Positions 1 to 11,374 of a stretch of DNA of 64,000 nucleotides are shown here, piece after piece. The stretch covers positions 20,338,501 to 20,402,500 of the forward strand of contig CM041553.1 in the NCBI GenBank assembly GCA_023238725.1. Reading direction: 5' to 3'. Each line of letters starts with the position of its first letter. The stretch's first letter is position 1. The stretch is from Scortum barcoo (taxonomy: Eukaryota; Chordata; Actinopteri; Centrarchiformes; Terapontidae). The notes beneath the pieces were generated by a model, which saw only the letters and a list, made by a program, of their open reading frames with translations, was not told the origin of the DNA and searched no databases. The position numbers and the translations under genes are program-made.

Positions 1-1231
1 GTTTACACAAAACAATTTCCTTTATAATACTGCTTGTGAAGACTTATTTAAAAGTCGACCGTGTGGAAGAACACCAGGCCTTTTAGTGACATTTATTAGC
101 TCTTTTTTGTTCTATAAATGAACACAGCAACCCTACCTCCCCGGTACACTTGGTATAGGACATGAAAATGTAGGCAAATCAACTTCCTGAGTCTCCCTCG
201 AATGCAGCTAAGAAGATATCAGGCCCCACAATCATAAAGCCTCTGTAGTGCTTTGGGGGTTTAATTAGTCTCTCAGCCGTATGAATATGAACGCATGTTT
301 AAAGCTGCACCGGATTGTAAGGGGTCCAATGAAGAAAGGCTTTTGGGAGGATGTCAGCATCTCTTTTGCACCAAATATGGGCCACAAACATCTGATAACA
401 TACTGAACACAGGAGCTTATCTTTATAGATAAAGGAAGAAGGCAAACAGCCCTGAGACAGAGACTGAGAGGGAGGGGAGAGGCTGAGTCTGCTGAGTGGG
501 TTTGTGTGTGTGGGCTCCAATGTGTGTGTGTGTGAGTGTGTTTGTGTCTGCAGTCAATAGCAGGGAGAAAAAAAGAGGAAAGTCAATTGAAAATCCCACT
601 GATTTCCGTTACCTGCCTAGTGGGTCTTGCATCTCTTTGAAACTGTGGCATCTCTGATTAGAGTTGAGTGCTGCTCCCTGGCTTTGGCTCTTTAATTCAG
701 TTTGGCATTGATATGCGGGTTTTAGCTGCACGGTTCAGTTAGCATTAGTAACGTTTTGCTCTCTTTCCTCTCCTCTGCCTCGTGCCTCCCTCGCTCTCTT
801 TCCCTCTCTTTCTGGTCGGTTATCTGCTCCCTGCACAGACCTGGTTCCTGATTACAGTTCAGGACTAAACGGAGGATTGCAGGGGAAATTGGCCTCAGTT
901 GTTGACTTAGTCATACTGAACATGGCCTTGGATCACAGTCGCATTAACCTCCCTCTGACTTACAGAGCTAATGATGCTCATCCAAAGAGATGTCCTCCAG
1001 AGGAAAAAAAAATCATCTGTCTCTTTTTATCCTTTTTCCTCCTTTTTTTTTTTTCCTGTGTTGGCTTACTGGTCGCGTCGCCTGCTCCCACACATCTGAT
1101 GTTTCTGCTCTTCTCTAATTCCCTTTCTTTTTCTGCTCTCACTTTCACATACAACTTTCTGTCTCCCTCCTCTTTTACCTTGCAATTATAACTCACACCT
1201 GCTGTCCTTTACTACCATCTTTTCACGCCAG
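1..1231 (+). other. probable terminal intron of the upstream plus-strand gene
   Basis: No convincing coding exon was found in this stretch. It holds a TG-rich run near 520-545 and a pyrimidine-rich block near 760-830. It ends in a usable acceptor (tttcacgccag) just before the small terminal exon. Short open frames here lack splice or homology support. Reading it as intron depends entirely on the terminal-exon call that follows. Confidence 0.35.
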
Positions 1232-1327
1232 GTCCTCCACAGTCCCCGGGCCACCAGACAGAAGAACCCTATGGTGCAACGCTGGGAGCTAGGCCTGATC
1301 AATGGACACAACGAGGAGGATGACTGA
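1232..1327 (+). CDS. probable last coding exon of an unidentified upstream gene (partial)
   Basis: A pyrimidine-rich tract ending in CAG precedes an open segment that reads VLHSPRATRQKNPMVQRW, continues for about 13 more residues, and ends in an acidic NEEDD before a TGA stop at 1325-1327. A polyadenylation signal follows about 620 bp later with no competing gene between, which is the geometry of a final exon plus 3' UTR. The rest of the gene would lie left of the window. The peptide is basic and then acidic, with no domain, membrane segment or motif that I recognise, so I give no product name. The start phase is inferred from the only open frame that ends neatly. A chance open frame after a cryptic acceptor is a real alternative. 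Confidence 0.4.
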   Translation, partial: VLHSPRATRQKNPMVQRWELGLINGHNEEDD

Positions 1328-1971
1328 GGAGACGCTGACGGAGCGAACTGAAGACGGGAGGGAGGCTAACCCGAGACCTGTACTTTTTTTTAAGCTGTGG
1401 GCTGAAAGACTGTGAGATGAAAAGGAGAGCAGAGCGGGGAAAGAGGGAACAGACCACAGCAGCCGAGCGGTGAGGAAGAGGAGGAAAGTGAGAATGTGAA
1501 GCGAGAAAGAGGTCAGGGATTGAGGCTGCAAAGGGGGTCAGGAGGATTGGGAGCAAGGAAAGTGATTGGTGGTGGACTGAAAACCCTGAAGAATCCTTCA
1601 GCAAGGAGGAGAGAAAAAAAAGGAGGAGGAGGGCCACCTATTAGTGGATAAGCACTTGGCCCGCTTCTGGTGCTGGAAAACTCTGAAACTAATGACTGTA
1701 AAAAAACAACTAATAATAACAATGAACTGGAGAAAAGACAAATGTAAGTGGGATTTTCAAACATTAATGAATGTCTTGGAAAACAATGAGTATATATTTC
1801 CTGATGAAACTAGAGAATCTATCTGTATCTGTATGTGATACTGAAACAAGCTAGAAAGATAATATGTCATCATCAGTTTTATGCCTTTAATGAAGTCTTA
1901 CACTGATTTGCTAGTTTACTACACCTGTACAATCTAATGCCATGAAATAAATTCTACCTTTGCGTACCTCG
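1328..1971 (+). other. putative 3' UTR of the upstream gene
   Basis: This is non-coding sequence between the TGA stop at 1327 and the AATAAA signal at 1946. The first half is purine-rich (GAGGA repeats) and the second half AT-rich. A 64-codon open frame from 1644 has no support. The boundary near 1971 assumes cleavage 15-25 bp after the signal. Confidence 0.35.
1946..1951 (+). terminator. polyadenylation signal AATAAA
   Basis: A canonical AATAAA sits in CATGAAATAAATTC and is followed 25-40 bp downstream by a GT/T-rich stretch (cggtctgttgagttttc) suitable as a downstream element. It fits as the 3' end of the gene whose last exon is at 1232-1327. AT-rich fish DNA contains many chance copies of this hexamer, so the position after the exon is the main support. 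Confidence 0.45.
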
Positions 1972-2289
1972 GTCTGTTGAGTTTTCTTTACACTGTTTCA
2001 CAGAGTTATTGATTCTACTTCACGGTCATTGTCGAGGTTAACGTCAGTGGTGAGGTTGTATTTGACTGTATTATTATGAAAATATCATCATCACTAATAT
2101 ATAACCCATTTGGATACATGAAGGGACAAAAGCACCTCTCTGCATAATAAAAATTCACCTTCAAAATAACTATATTAAAACTAGTTATTACTATTAGCTC
2201 TTCAAAATGGAAAAGCTCACATAGATTCAAATGTAAAGCAATGCTCAATTAATATTACTACAAATTATAATACCAAATAAGTCCCCCCT

Positions 2290-3415
2290 CCAAGGCTGGA
2301 TTAGTACTCCCAGGGGCCCCTGGGCACTGAAGCTCATAGCCCCCCACCTTCAACACACGCAGACATGCAAAACACACTCCTGCACACACACATCTACACC
2401 ATGTTACCCATCCCAGCCATTAAATCCCACCTTAATTATTTTGAATCCACCAGACCATAATCACACACCTATTGGTCAATGGCTGAATAACCAGTTCAGC
2501 TGAGCAGGTGTGCCTCTACAGTTCAACAGACCAATAATGCCAACATTTACCTTTTCTTACAAGACAAGACAAATCATGCAAAGGCAGTGTACGACTCTAG
2601 ACTACTAGTTAGCAGTTTTACAGCCCACCTGACCTGGAATAGACTTGCAAGAGTGCCACTGTATGGTAATCACACAGCACATCTGAATGCAGGTTATTAA
2701 ATAAGGCTCACTAAGTACACTAGAAAGCTTCACACAGAACTGCAAAAGCCAACACATCATGAACTTGACAAACTAACCCTAACACACATAACAGCATCCT
2801 ACCACAGTGATGCACTACACCTTATGCAAACATCATATCAAATAAACTCATCCACAAAATATGCAGCAATACACAATCACAATACAGTAGTTAATACTGC
2901 TCAGTACACAGACAGCATAAATGATGCTTACCTTTAGAAGTACTATTCAACCTTTCCTTCTCCTTCTGTGTTGTCATTTCTTTCTTTTGGTAGCTCTGCT
3001 GAGCTTTTGGCTGATGCCGTCCATTTTCCGCTGCATTTTCACTCTTTTTTTCCCGTATATTTCTCACAACCTCACTGACAGGGGGTCAGGTACAAATTAA
3101 TCCCACTGTTTTTAACCTTTAACCTTTACTTAAGAAAAACTGATGATACAGGATCTGTGCCATGTAAACCACCTGTTCTCTAGGCCCACCCACCCTGAAT
3201 ATTAGCCAATCAACACAGAGCATTGCAGCTTGCTTGCCAATCACTGCTATTTCATTCATTTGATTGGATAATTACTTTTATCCTCATGACCGAGGGCCCT
3301 TGTGTGCTCAGGGGCCCCTGGGCACGTCCCCAGATTGCCCACATGATAGATCCCGGTGCCCCCCCCCGGCTGATGGTACCTGCTCGCTCTCTGTGGGGGG
3401 AGGGGTGAATTTATT
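2290..3415. mobile_element. hAT-like non-autonomous element remnant
   Basis: The phrase AGGGGCCCCTGGGCAC occurs near both ends of this stretch, at about 2312 and 3309. The left edge reads AAGGCTGGATTAGTACTCCC and the right edge carries a GGTGCCCCCCCCCGGC segment. Similar GGGGCCCC-containing ends occur in fish hAT elements I know from memory. No transposase frame is visible, so it would be a deletion derivative. Exact ends and target duplication were not identified. Confidence 0.4.
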
Positions 3416-3799
3416 GACGTGAAACCAGAGAAGTTTGTAAACAAGTCAAAACGAGGGAAGAAAAAAAGAAAAGAAGAGGAGGAAAACCCTATCCACATTG
3501 GCCTAATCTACGCTTTTATTATTTGTTTTATTTACATCTGGATAGCTAACGTTTTTCCTGCTTTTAATAATCAATCAAAATGCCTTTCCCTTTCCCTTTT
3601 CACCACTTTACACATCAGATTTTTAACCCTAGCTTGTTCGTTGTGTTACAGTTCATATAGTCTAAAGCATGTTAATTGTTTTAAACTTTACATCAATTTT
3701 AAAGTACACATTATTATTATTATTAATACTTCATAACTTAGCATTCCCACATGCTATATTAAACTGCAGTTTACTGCTTCTTTGCATCTGCTAATCAAC

Positions 3800-3840
3800 A
3801 TTTCACTGTAATGACAATAAAGTTGTATCTAATCTAATAT
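3800..3840 (+). repeat. retroposon 3' tail-like segment
   Basis: ACTGTAATGACAATAAAG is followed by a decaying (TCTAA)n-type tail. This matches the ending of common teleost non-LTR/SINE insertions as I remember them. Only the tail is recognisable. Confidence 0.4.
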
Positions 3841-3949
3841 GCATATCAGAAAAAAAAATGCTTTGTATATTATACATGCATAGTAGACAACATGTATCTA
3901 TTAGGTTTTTCTTTTTTTTTTCTAGGAATCATCATTTTTATATAATAGC

Positions 3950-4337
3950 TGTAACACTCCTCTTCTCTCTTCAGACGCACTTATTTGAGATATTCAAGTC
4001 CAGCCTCTGCAAATGTTGAGCTATCAACAGATATCACAACTTCAGCAGCCTCAAGCGCTCCTTCTGTCGGTCCACCTCAGAAGAGCCCAGGGATGCAGCA
4101 GCCTCAAGCAGTCAATCTATTATTTTGTGGAAAGTATTATATTGTATTTCAGATTTTTTTGTATTTATTTGTAATTTGTTAAGCATGTAAATTAGGTGAC
4201 ATGTTATCTTATAAATTAAAGACAATGGTAAAAACAATGCTATTCGATTTCTTTTGTAAGCGTATGTAAATCGCCGATGGAGGGGGGCGCCATATAAAAT
4301 CTCGCCTAGGGCGCCACATTGGGTAGGGCCGGCTCTG
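3950..4337 (-). mobile_element. hAT-like terminus with CAGAGCCGGCCCT end
   Basis: Read on the minus strand, the element begins at 4337 with CAGAGCCGGCCCT, a hAT-type terminal inverted repeat start. It continues into GGCGCCCTAGGCGAGATTTT and a G/C-run segment typical of these ends. The other terminus was not found; the left boundary is arbitrary. The short open frame at 3985-4182 may be internal debris and is not called as a gene. Confidence 0.4.
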
Positions 4338-5934
4338 GGTGTTTCTCATAAACTGGTAACACGGCGTGCTGTATACAGGCCAGTGATCTGAATTATTGCC
4401 CCAGTCTTTATCCATGAAAAGCTGCTTTTCTGTTATTTTCATGCCTCACTACTGAAAGCGGGATTATAGTGCAATAAAGCACCTTCTTAAAAAAAGTGCA
4501 AAATTGATTTGGATTTCATAGCTGAATGGTGTCACATAATGCACACCTAATGCTCAAATAATCGCTGCTCTGCTTTTAGACTTGTGACAACTTTTCGAAT
4601 GATGCAGTCAGTACTGTAATTAGGAAAAAAACTTTATACACATAAAAGGCAGTCTCTATGGTTCTCCTTTATTCTTTTACTTATTTTTTTTTTACTGAGG
4701 CTGACATAATATTGTGCTAACACATTCAGTGTCATTCTACTAACTCATAAACCACAGCCATCTAAAATTGAACCAATTCAGTTTTCAAATTGACGTCCTT
4801 AATGGAGCCATCTCTTTAAGTGCATTTGTCTCCATCAGGGCTTGACCTGTTAGCACTTACACTTTGTTTTGGCAACAACATAAATTATACAGATCCTCTG
4901 ATCAATTATCTATATTATCTTCTGTTATTATTTGGATCCCGCACACTGTCAGTGGTCAAAGAGAAATCTATCACCATGGATACAGCTTCAGAAGATGCTC
5001 TGAGCCAGAATTTAGCGGCATAAATGGCCCAAAGGACCTTTGTGTGTGTGTGTGTAGGTGAGAGAGCAGGCCACGCTTTAGTGTGGTCTCCTGCTCTGGT
5101 AGTGTGGTCTCCTGTGAATAATTTATCACCTCATTCTGACTGGACACAGCCCACTGACATTGCCAGTACATTATAATGGAGCTGCAGCAACTTAAGTGCT
5201 CAAATTTTTAATAAGCTTCATTCCTCACCGGGCAACTTTCACATATGGCCGCTTTGTCAGGTCTAATAGCACATTACCAAAAGTCTTGGTATTACAGGAA
5301 GTGATGTATAGTCTTTCAACATATATGAAAAATGAAACACAGCAAAAAAAAAAAGCAACAACTGAGGCACTGAGGAGAGGAGTTCAATAACACAATATAG
5401 CTTCTGTTTTGTCACCGAGGACTAATATCAAAGATAATAGATTAATTCTTACATGCTCAGACCATCAAACATAGCAGCCCATCCAGGCATGTCAAGGAGA
5501 GTGTGCTTCTCAAGTTATCTTTCTCTCTCTCTGTGATATCTAATCTGGTGGCTTTTTAGATGCGATGAGCCACAAATGAAGCCTGCACACCTGCCTATCA
5601 CCTGCTCGGCTCCCTACTCATTTCCATGATATTTCATTATCAGTGTCTTCCAAAGTCCTGCTGGCACAAACTCATCGAAGCAGCATTGTGTGAGAAAGTC
5701 AGCGTTCAGAGGATTAGCAGCTGCTCTGGTGATGCCTCTTTGTCAAGAGGACAAAAGTATGAGAGAAAGCGAAGGGGATGTGAATGCGTGTGTATGTATG
5801 TGTGTGTGCATTTTAGTCTTTTTGAGATTTATTCTAGTAGGTGATGATTTGTGAATGCATGACGTGTCTGTGTGTGTGTGTAGAAACAAACTCTCCTTTG
5901 CAGTAGAGCATAACTACATGTATACACTGAAACA

Positions 5935-6465
5935 GTGTAATTATGTATAATTTTAAGATACTTGTACATAATTGAGTACTCCCAGTTCATGCGATTTAGA
6001 GATAGAGAAATATTGGTAGCATTATATTATTCCTTGTTACAAAATCTTATATAAAACGCAATTTATTCATCATTCATTTATTTTTGAAAACGTTACTTTT
6101 CATGCATGTTGAATTGTATGATTGCTACGTCTTTGCATGTTCAGTTGACCTGCTGTGCACTGATGAAAAGATCACGATGATCATGATGACTCTAATGAAC
6201 TGAAGTTGATTCATTGGAATGTAACCAGTTAACCCTATTTGCTATTTCACACATAATTAGTATAAAATTACATAGATTACTTTATATGCTGCATTGTTAG
6301 ATTGTTGATTAGACCATCTGGCAGCATGTAAAGAAGTAAAAATGAGCTCCACTGCAGCTGCAACATCAAAGTAAAAGCAGGACTTTCACTTTTAATTGAG
6401 TGATTTTATTGTGACACTGCTACTTTTCCTCAAGTAAAAGATCTGACTACTTCTTCCACCACTGC
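5935..6465 (+). repeat. dispersed teleost repeat, family A, near full length
   Basis: It starts with a decayed version of the phrase TGAGGTACTTGTACTTTA and contains AAAATGAGCTCCACTGCAGC in the middle. It ends with AAAGATCTGACTACTTCTTC and then CACCACTGC. This order matches a widespread fish dispersed repeat that I recognise but cannot name. A second, partial copy in the same orientation lies at 46432-46560. No coding capacity. Confidence 0.55.
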
Positions 6466-6588
6466 CTCCATATCATCAAACACGATTAACACTGCAGCAG
6501 GGACAGTGTGGCTGTAGTCATGGTATATAAATATGTGCCAATCTGTCAATTTCACAGCTGTCTACAATTACAATTCATGCAGTCACTA

Positions 6589-6590
<2 letters not shown>

Positions 6591-6622
<32 letters not shown>
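6591..6622. repeat. (GT)n microsatellite
   Basis: Sixteen uninterrupted GT dinucleotides. Confidence 0.95.
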
Positions 6623-6623
<1 letters not shown>

Positions 6624-8837
6624 GATGATCTACACACTGGCACTACATGTCTATATATATGTATATACATTATATATGGTACAGTATGTGTAGTTTCAAC
6701 ACGTAAAATAGAAATTCACAGATCTGCCTCTGATTTCCTTACATATGGGCCTTTTGTATATCATAATGCTTGATGTGGGTGTGCGTTGTGTTTTGCTTTG
6801 ATGTTCGAGAAAAGGGGGATAAAATGAGTCACAGAGAATGAACACAAACCCACGACAGCTAATTCAATGCAGTCTGTGTATGTAGAGGACCTATTTAACA
6901 CTCATTCGCTGCAAACACACGTCCATGTTCACATAAAACTCTGTCTATGAATACAATATTTATTCAGTCAGTCAGTCAGTATTGTTTCATATATATATTT
7001 TCTTAAATCAAGAGACAAAAATATTGGTTGAGGAGCGTTTTTGTTCAAAATCAGTTTGTCTGAAGACTGTCTGGAAATCATCGCCAGCATAGAGAAGAGA
7101 AAAAATTGCTGATTACAATTAGAGCGTCTCCAGCATGCCAGTGTTTAACCAGGTTGTACACTGACACTGTCAGAAACCTGTAATTGCAGTTTAGTGATTT
7201 TCATGCGTTCATGAGTCGGCTCAACAGTGGGGTAGTCAAGAGTGCAAGAAGGTTAAAAGTACTTTTAGATATTGTGCTTACATGAAAACATGGAAACTAG
7301 TGCTTTTGACCTTGAACTCTGAAATATTTCACATAGCTGCCTACTGACTTTTTACCGATTGTTTCAGTAAAGTCAGACAGGGACAGGTGAACTGTCTGCA
7401 ATGAAAAGGCCTTGAGCTCCGGCTAATACACTGGAGGCACAGCATGAGGTGGCTTTAAAAGGGTAAATACCATATCATAAATTTCAAGACTGTGAATGTT
7501 ATTTAATATAAACCTGAATCGTAATTCAGCATGTCACGTGTCACACATGCGGGATGAGGCTACCATGAGCCAATGTGCTGTGGGTACAAATTAAGGTTCC
7601 ACTTCATCAGCATGTTGAACTCGCGTTGCCCAGGCCTCTTATCATCATTCTGCCTCCTATTCAGACCTATAACAGATCTGCCTAATGCCATTATCTGAAG
7701 CTGAATATCTTCACTTTGTGTGCGTGTGCTTACATGTGACCACACAGGAAGAGTAAACTATGACTCAGACACGAATATGAACCAGACATCATGCACACCT
7801 TAAATTTATCTTTACATCTCATCTGTGTTATTTTCTGTGTGTCCAAGAGAGACACTGACATATACATCCCCATATGTGCATATCTGCTAATGACAGAAAG
7901 GCTTGCTGCCATAGAGGCCAGTAAAAAGTAATAAAACTCAGTAATAATACAGAGTTGATTTTCTGCTGCTTCCTGAAGTACAATGACAGCCCTTCTGTGC
8001 TGAGTTATTGTCCACCATAAAAACCACATAAATAGGTGGGAGGTGTCTCTCCCTCCTGAGCCCTTTTACTTTCTTGCTTTCACACAGCGCTGAAGTCTCA
8101 GTGCAGTCACGTACAATGACACAAATATAGGCACAAGAGCTCAAACACAATGTCTTTGGGGTCGATACTTGTCCCCTCATCACAGGGCGAAACGTCTGCT
8201 GCAGCACCTGTCAGAAGTTGTTTTATTGTTATGGACACACCAGGATAGTCTCCTTTCATGCACGTCACAGTCACATTGTTCCACTAAACACAAGACCTGT
8301 TTTTTATGGTGAATTGTAGGCGTATGTTTGGACAGTCAAACCACATCCAAACGGTGCCCTCTGCAGAGTGTTTAGCAAAACTACAGCAGGGCGATTTGAG
8401 TACGTTGTAGATTTTCCTTCATAATCACTGCACATTGCACCGTACGGCTGTGTCAGCACATACTGAATATGTGAGACACATAATTATGTCCTGGCCCATC
8501 CACAAATTCCATTTCTCAATTACTCTTATCAGTCAGCACCCAGTCTGAAGTCCTCATGCAAGAGGCTGTTGACTGTTTCCATCTGAAGGTGAAAGATTAA
8601 AATGGACCAAAGCTTTTACAAACCATTATCCTAAATCCCTTCTTGATTTTTAAAAAATCTCTATCATCATATTTGATCAGGGTAATTCTTCGTGTGTATT
8701 TAAGTGTATGTGTAGCTTGGTATATGTACTGTATGTAAGTAATACACCTGTAACATGTTTGTATGAATAACTTACATTCTTATATTTTATGTGTATGTGT
8801 CTTTTTATGTCTTTCTTTTCGTATGTTTTTTTCTTTT

Positions 8838-8915
8838 TTCCTTGTAAAGCACTTTGTAATCACTTGCTTTGATTCAGGTGGTTATCTGTCAATAAGCTTT
8901 ATCTTATTTAGATGT
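8838..8915 (+). repeat. possible retroposon 3' tail
   Basis: CCTTGTAAAGCACTTTGTAA followed by a TTATCTTATTT end resembles the recurrent GTAAAGCACTTTG-type 3' end of fish non-LTR elements. It is heavily decayed and the family is not determined. Confidence 0.25.
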
Positions 8916-9754
8916 GGCTTATGTGACTTCAAAAAAATAAGGCTGAGAGCAAGGGCTTAGTTTAGATTTTGACATTGGTTGGGACATAAAAACAATAATT
9001 ACACAGTTTTGATTATGTGAATCAATAATGACTGAGGACTTAATAGACCTCTTAGTACACCAGTGAGACCTCAGTGTAATACAAAACAAAGATCTACATT
9101 TGCTCTTGTAATCATGATGTTACCAATCAAAGCCTCACCCCTCACCCCCAAGTTAAGGAGGTGAGACTTATTATAGGGAACTAAACCTGATAATGCTCTG
9201 TGTACCAAATACATTAATGGTAAAATTATTGCTAGGGGCAATTCAGTAGTCACTGGATATTACTATGTCCTTGGTTCAAAGCTCCATATATAGTCAAATA
9301 GTGTACAGACTTTGTTCTTACATAAGGTTGATGGTGCTGTGAAATCATTTGTGATAAGAGCCAAACTTTAACACTTAGACAGGTAGATTATTTGACAAAG
9401 TATTCTCACTTCAAGGCCCATTTAGTAGCTGTGGACTTGATGAATATCCTGTACAATAATGAAAGGATACCACAAGGACATTATGGTGAGATTGTTTTTT
9501 CATTTGCTTTAGAATAAACTTTGAAGCTTAAGGTGAGTTACTTACAAAACACATGCAAACTTTATTACAATAATAATCTGTATTTAGATCCACTGGCTCA
9601 GTAACATGTAAGATCAAACAAACTTCACATCCTGTCAAATTGTACAATTTTACTGCAACACATGAAACAGGAACTGAGGAAATAGCCCTTCCTGTCCTGC
9701 TGCTGAACCCCAACTGATGCTACATTTATAAACTCAAATAAAGTATAAACACGC

Positions 9755-9801
9755 AGAGAGAGAAAAAGAAAGAGAGAGAAAGAAAGAGAGAGAGAAAGAA
9801 A
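9755..9801. repeat. GA/GAAA-rich simple repeat
   Basis: Interrupted (GA)n and (GAAA)n purine tract. Confidence 0.85.
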
Positions 9802-9957
9802 ACAAACTTTTCTAATAGATCGGGGATGTGAATGTGGAGTGTGAGTTCCATAAAGGGGATCTGGAGACGATCTCGGCACTCGTGTCCTCACTGGCCCATT
9901 CCTGCACATGAATATACACAAACACACAAGCACATGCTGTTAGAGGTAAATCAGCAG

Positions 9958-10120
9958 TGACATGGGTGGCTCAGTCGGTAGAGTGTGTGCGCACATGTAT
10001 GAGACCATGGGCCAAACCGCGGCTGGGGTCCCTTTACTGCAAGTCTTCCCCCCTCTCTCTCCAATCTTTCCTGTCCATCTGCAGCTGTCCTATCCATAAT
10101 AATAAAGGGTGTAAACCCCC
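9958..10120 (+). mobile_element. tRNA-derived SINE
   Basis: A TGGCTCAGTCGG A-box-like head (9967-9978) is followed by a degraded B-box region. After it comes the body TCCCTTTACTGCAAGTCTTC, a CT-rich stretch and the GCAGCTGTCCTATCC end with AATAATAAAG. This order is that of a common percomorph SINE as I know it. The tRNA-like head is too degraded and too short to be a functional tRNA. Confidence 0.6.
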
Positions 10121-11276
10121 CCACCCCAAAATAATAGATATATCGGCATATCCTACCAGTGCTTTTATTGCTAAATACATTTTCTTTTGTATGGGGACCT
10201 ATAGTAATTGCAGAATACAACGACAGTATCTCTAGCAGGCCATCGCTTTCATGACTGCAGACACATCTTCCCCACAAAAAGTCCCATTTTCTGACACTCC
10301 CTGAAAATGAGCATGGCGTGATTGTTTTGTAGGAGAAAGTCTGCATTTAAAGCTCTGCTTTTCAAATAATCTAATAAATGATACTTCAGCGAAAGTGAAA
10401 TAAGGAAGGTCTGCTCTTCTGCTGTATTTTTCCTATTTCCCCCTGCTCTAAATTAATCCCAGTACTTCTTTCTGACACTGTCAAAGTCTCTGTATTCACC
10501 ACTTCTGATGTCTGATGTCAGAAGTAGGAATATTATTTTGAATGTTTTTAGACATATTTGCTTAAAATGTCACTGTGTCTCGATGGGAGTATATGAGACG
10601 GATAATCTGTGAAAAATATCTGGTTCCTCCGGCTTCACCAAGGCTTCACTTAAGGCCATTTGACAAGAATCCCCCGCACCTGAATCAATCAAATATCATC
10701 TGAAGGAGCTTCAATCGCTGCTCCTGTGCAGGCTGCACTTCACTGCGCATACGCTAACTCAACCAAACAACCAAGCAATGAGAGAACAACAGTTTACATG
10801 AAAGATAAGTAAACAGAAGAAGAGCAATGAAGAAAAATGGGTTAAAAAGAAAGAAGATCAAGCAATGCTGCAGAAAGGGGCTTGGAGGCAATCTGGTAAG
10901 CATAGTAAGAGGAGCAGAGAGCAAGAACCATATGCCTGGAATGTAAACTCTATTAATCTATCATTAATTTTCAAAATAAGATTACTTACAATAAGAAAGA
11001 TTAGGATTAAGTACGTTCTCCTAATCTTACTGACTGGCGCTTTTTGATTTCCAGTTCCTTGAGCCAATCAGTTCACAAATGCTGCTTTTTGCAAAACATT
11101 TCTGTCATGTTGTCTTTCAGATGCTCCCATCAACACTGGGACCTCCAATATGTCCAAGAAACAGAAGATTTTCCATTTACAGTGGCAAATTAAATAATTA
11201 GAGAGAATTAGAAAGAATTCTTCATCGTTTTACTACTTTTTAAGTAAAAGTAAGACAAGGACACTCCAGATCACTG

Positions 11277-11374
11277 TTAAGACTGAGACACATCTAAAAT
11301 TAAATATTCAGTTCCTGTCACAGCTGTTTCATAAGAGCCGGTTGGTCTTTCTGTCAGCTGGGGATGATAGCACT
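11277..11374 (-). CDS. Ig receptor exon 10: tail with TEYLIL motif and stop
   Basis: The phase-1 acceptor AGGGGACAG opens ECYHPQLTERPTGSYETAVT, then GTEYLILDVSQS and TAA at 11277-11279. TEYLIL fits TxYxxL, close to ITSM and ITIM consensus. The pyrimidine tract is weaker than for other exons, and an upstream TAG in this frame limits how far the exon can extend. It is the least certain exon boundary of the gene, though the resulting tail is plausible. Confidence 0.6.

Larger units (their letters stand above)
1972..11276. other. intergenic region, repeat-rich
   Basis: No supported gene lies between the upstream polyadenylation site and the stop codon of the minus-strand Ig receptor gene. Contents recognised: hAT-like pieces (2290-3415, 3950-4337), a retroposon tail (3800-3840), a decayed dispersed repeat (5935-6465), a GT microsatellite (6591), a possible retroposon tail (8838-8915), a GA-rich tract (9755) and a tRNA-headed SINE (9958-10120). 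Open frames of 60-130 codons are scattered on both strands without splice or family support. The 7080-7200 and 11400-11500 segments look like non-repetitive unique sequence but show nothing I can name. Confidence 0.6.

Noticed and set aside
9967..10040. Possible tRNA gene
   Set aside because: A-box present but B-box degraded and no cloverleaf; it is the head of a SINE.
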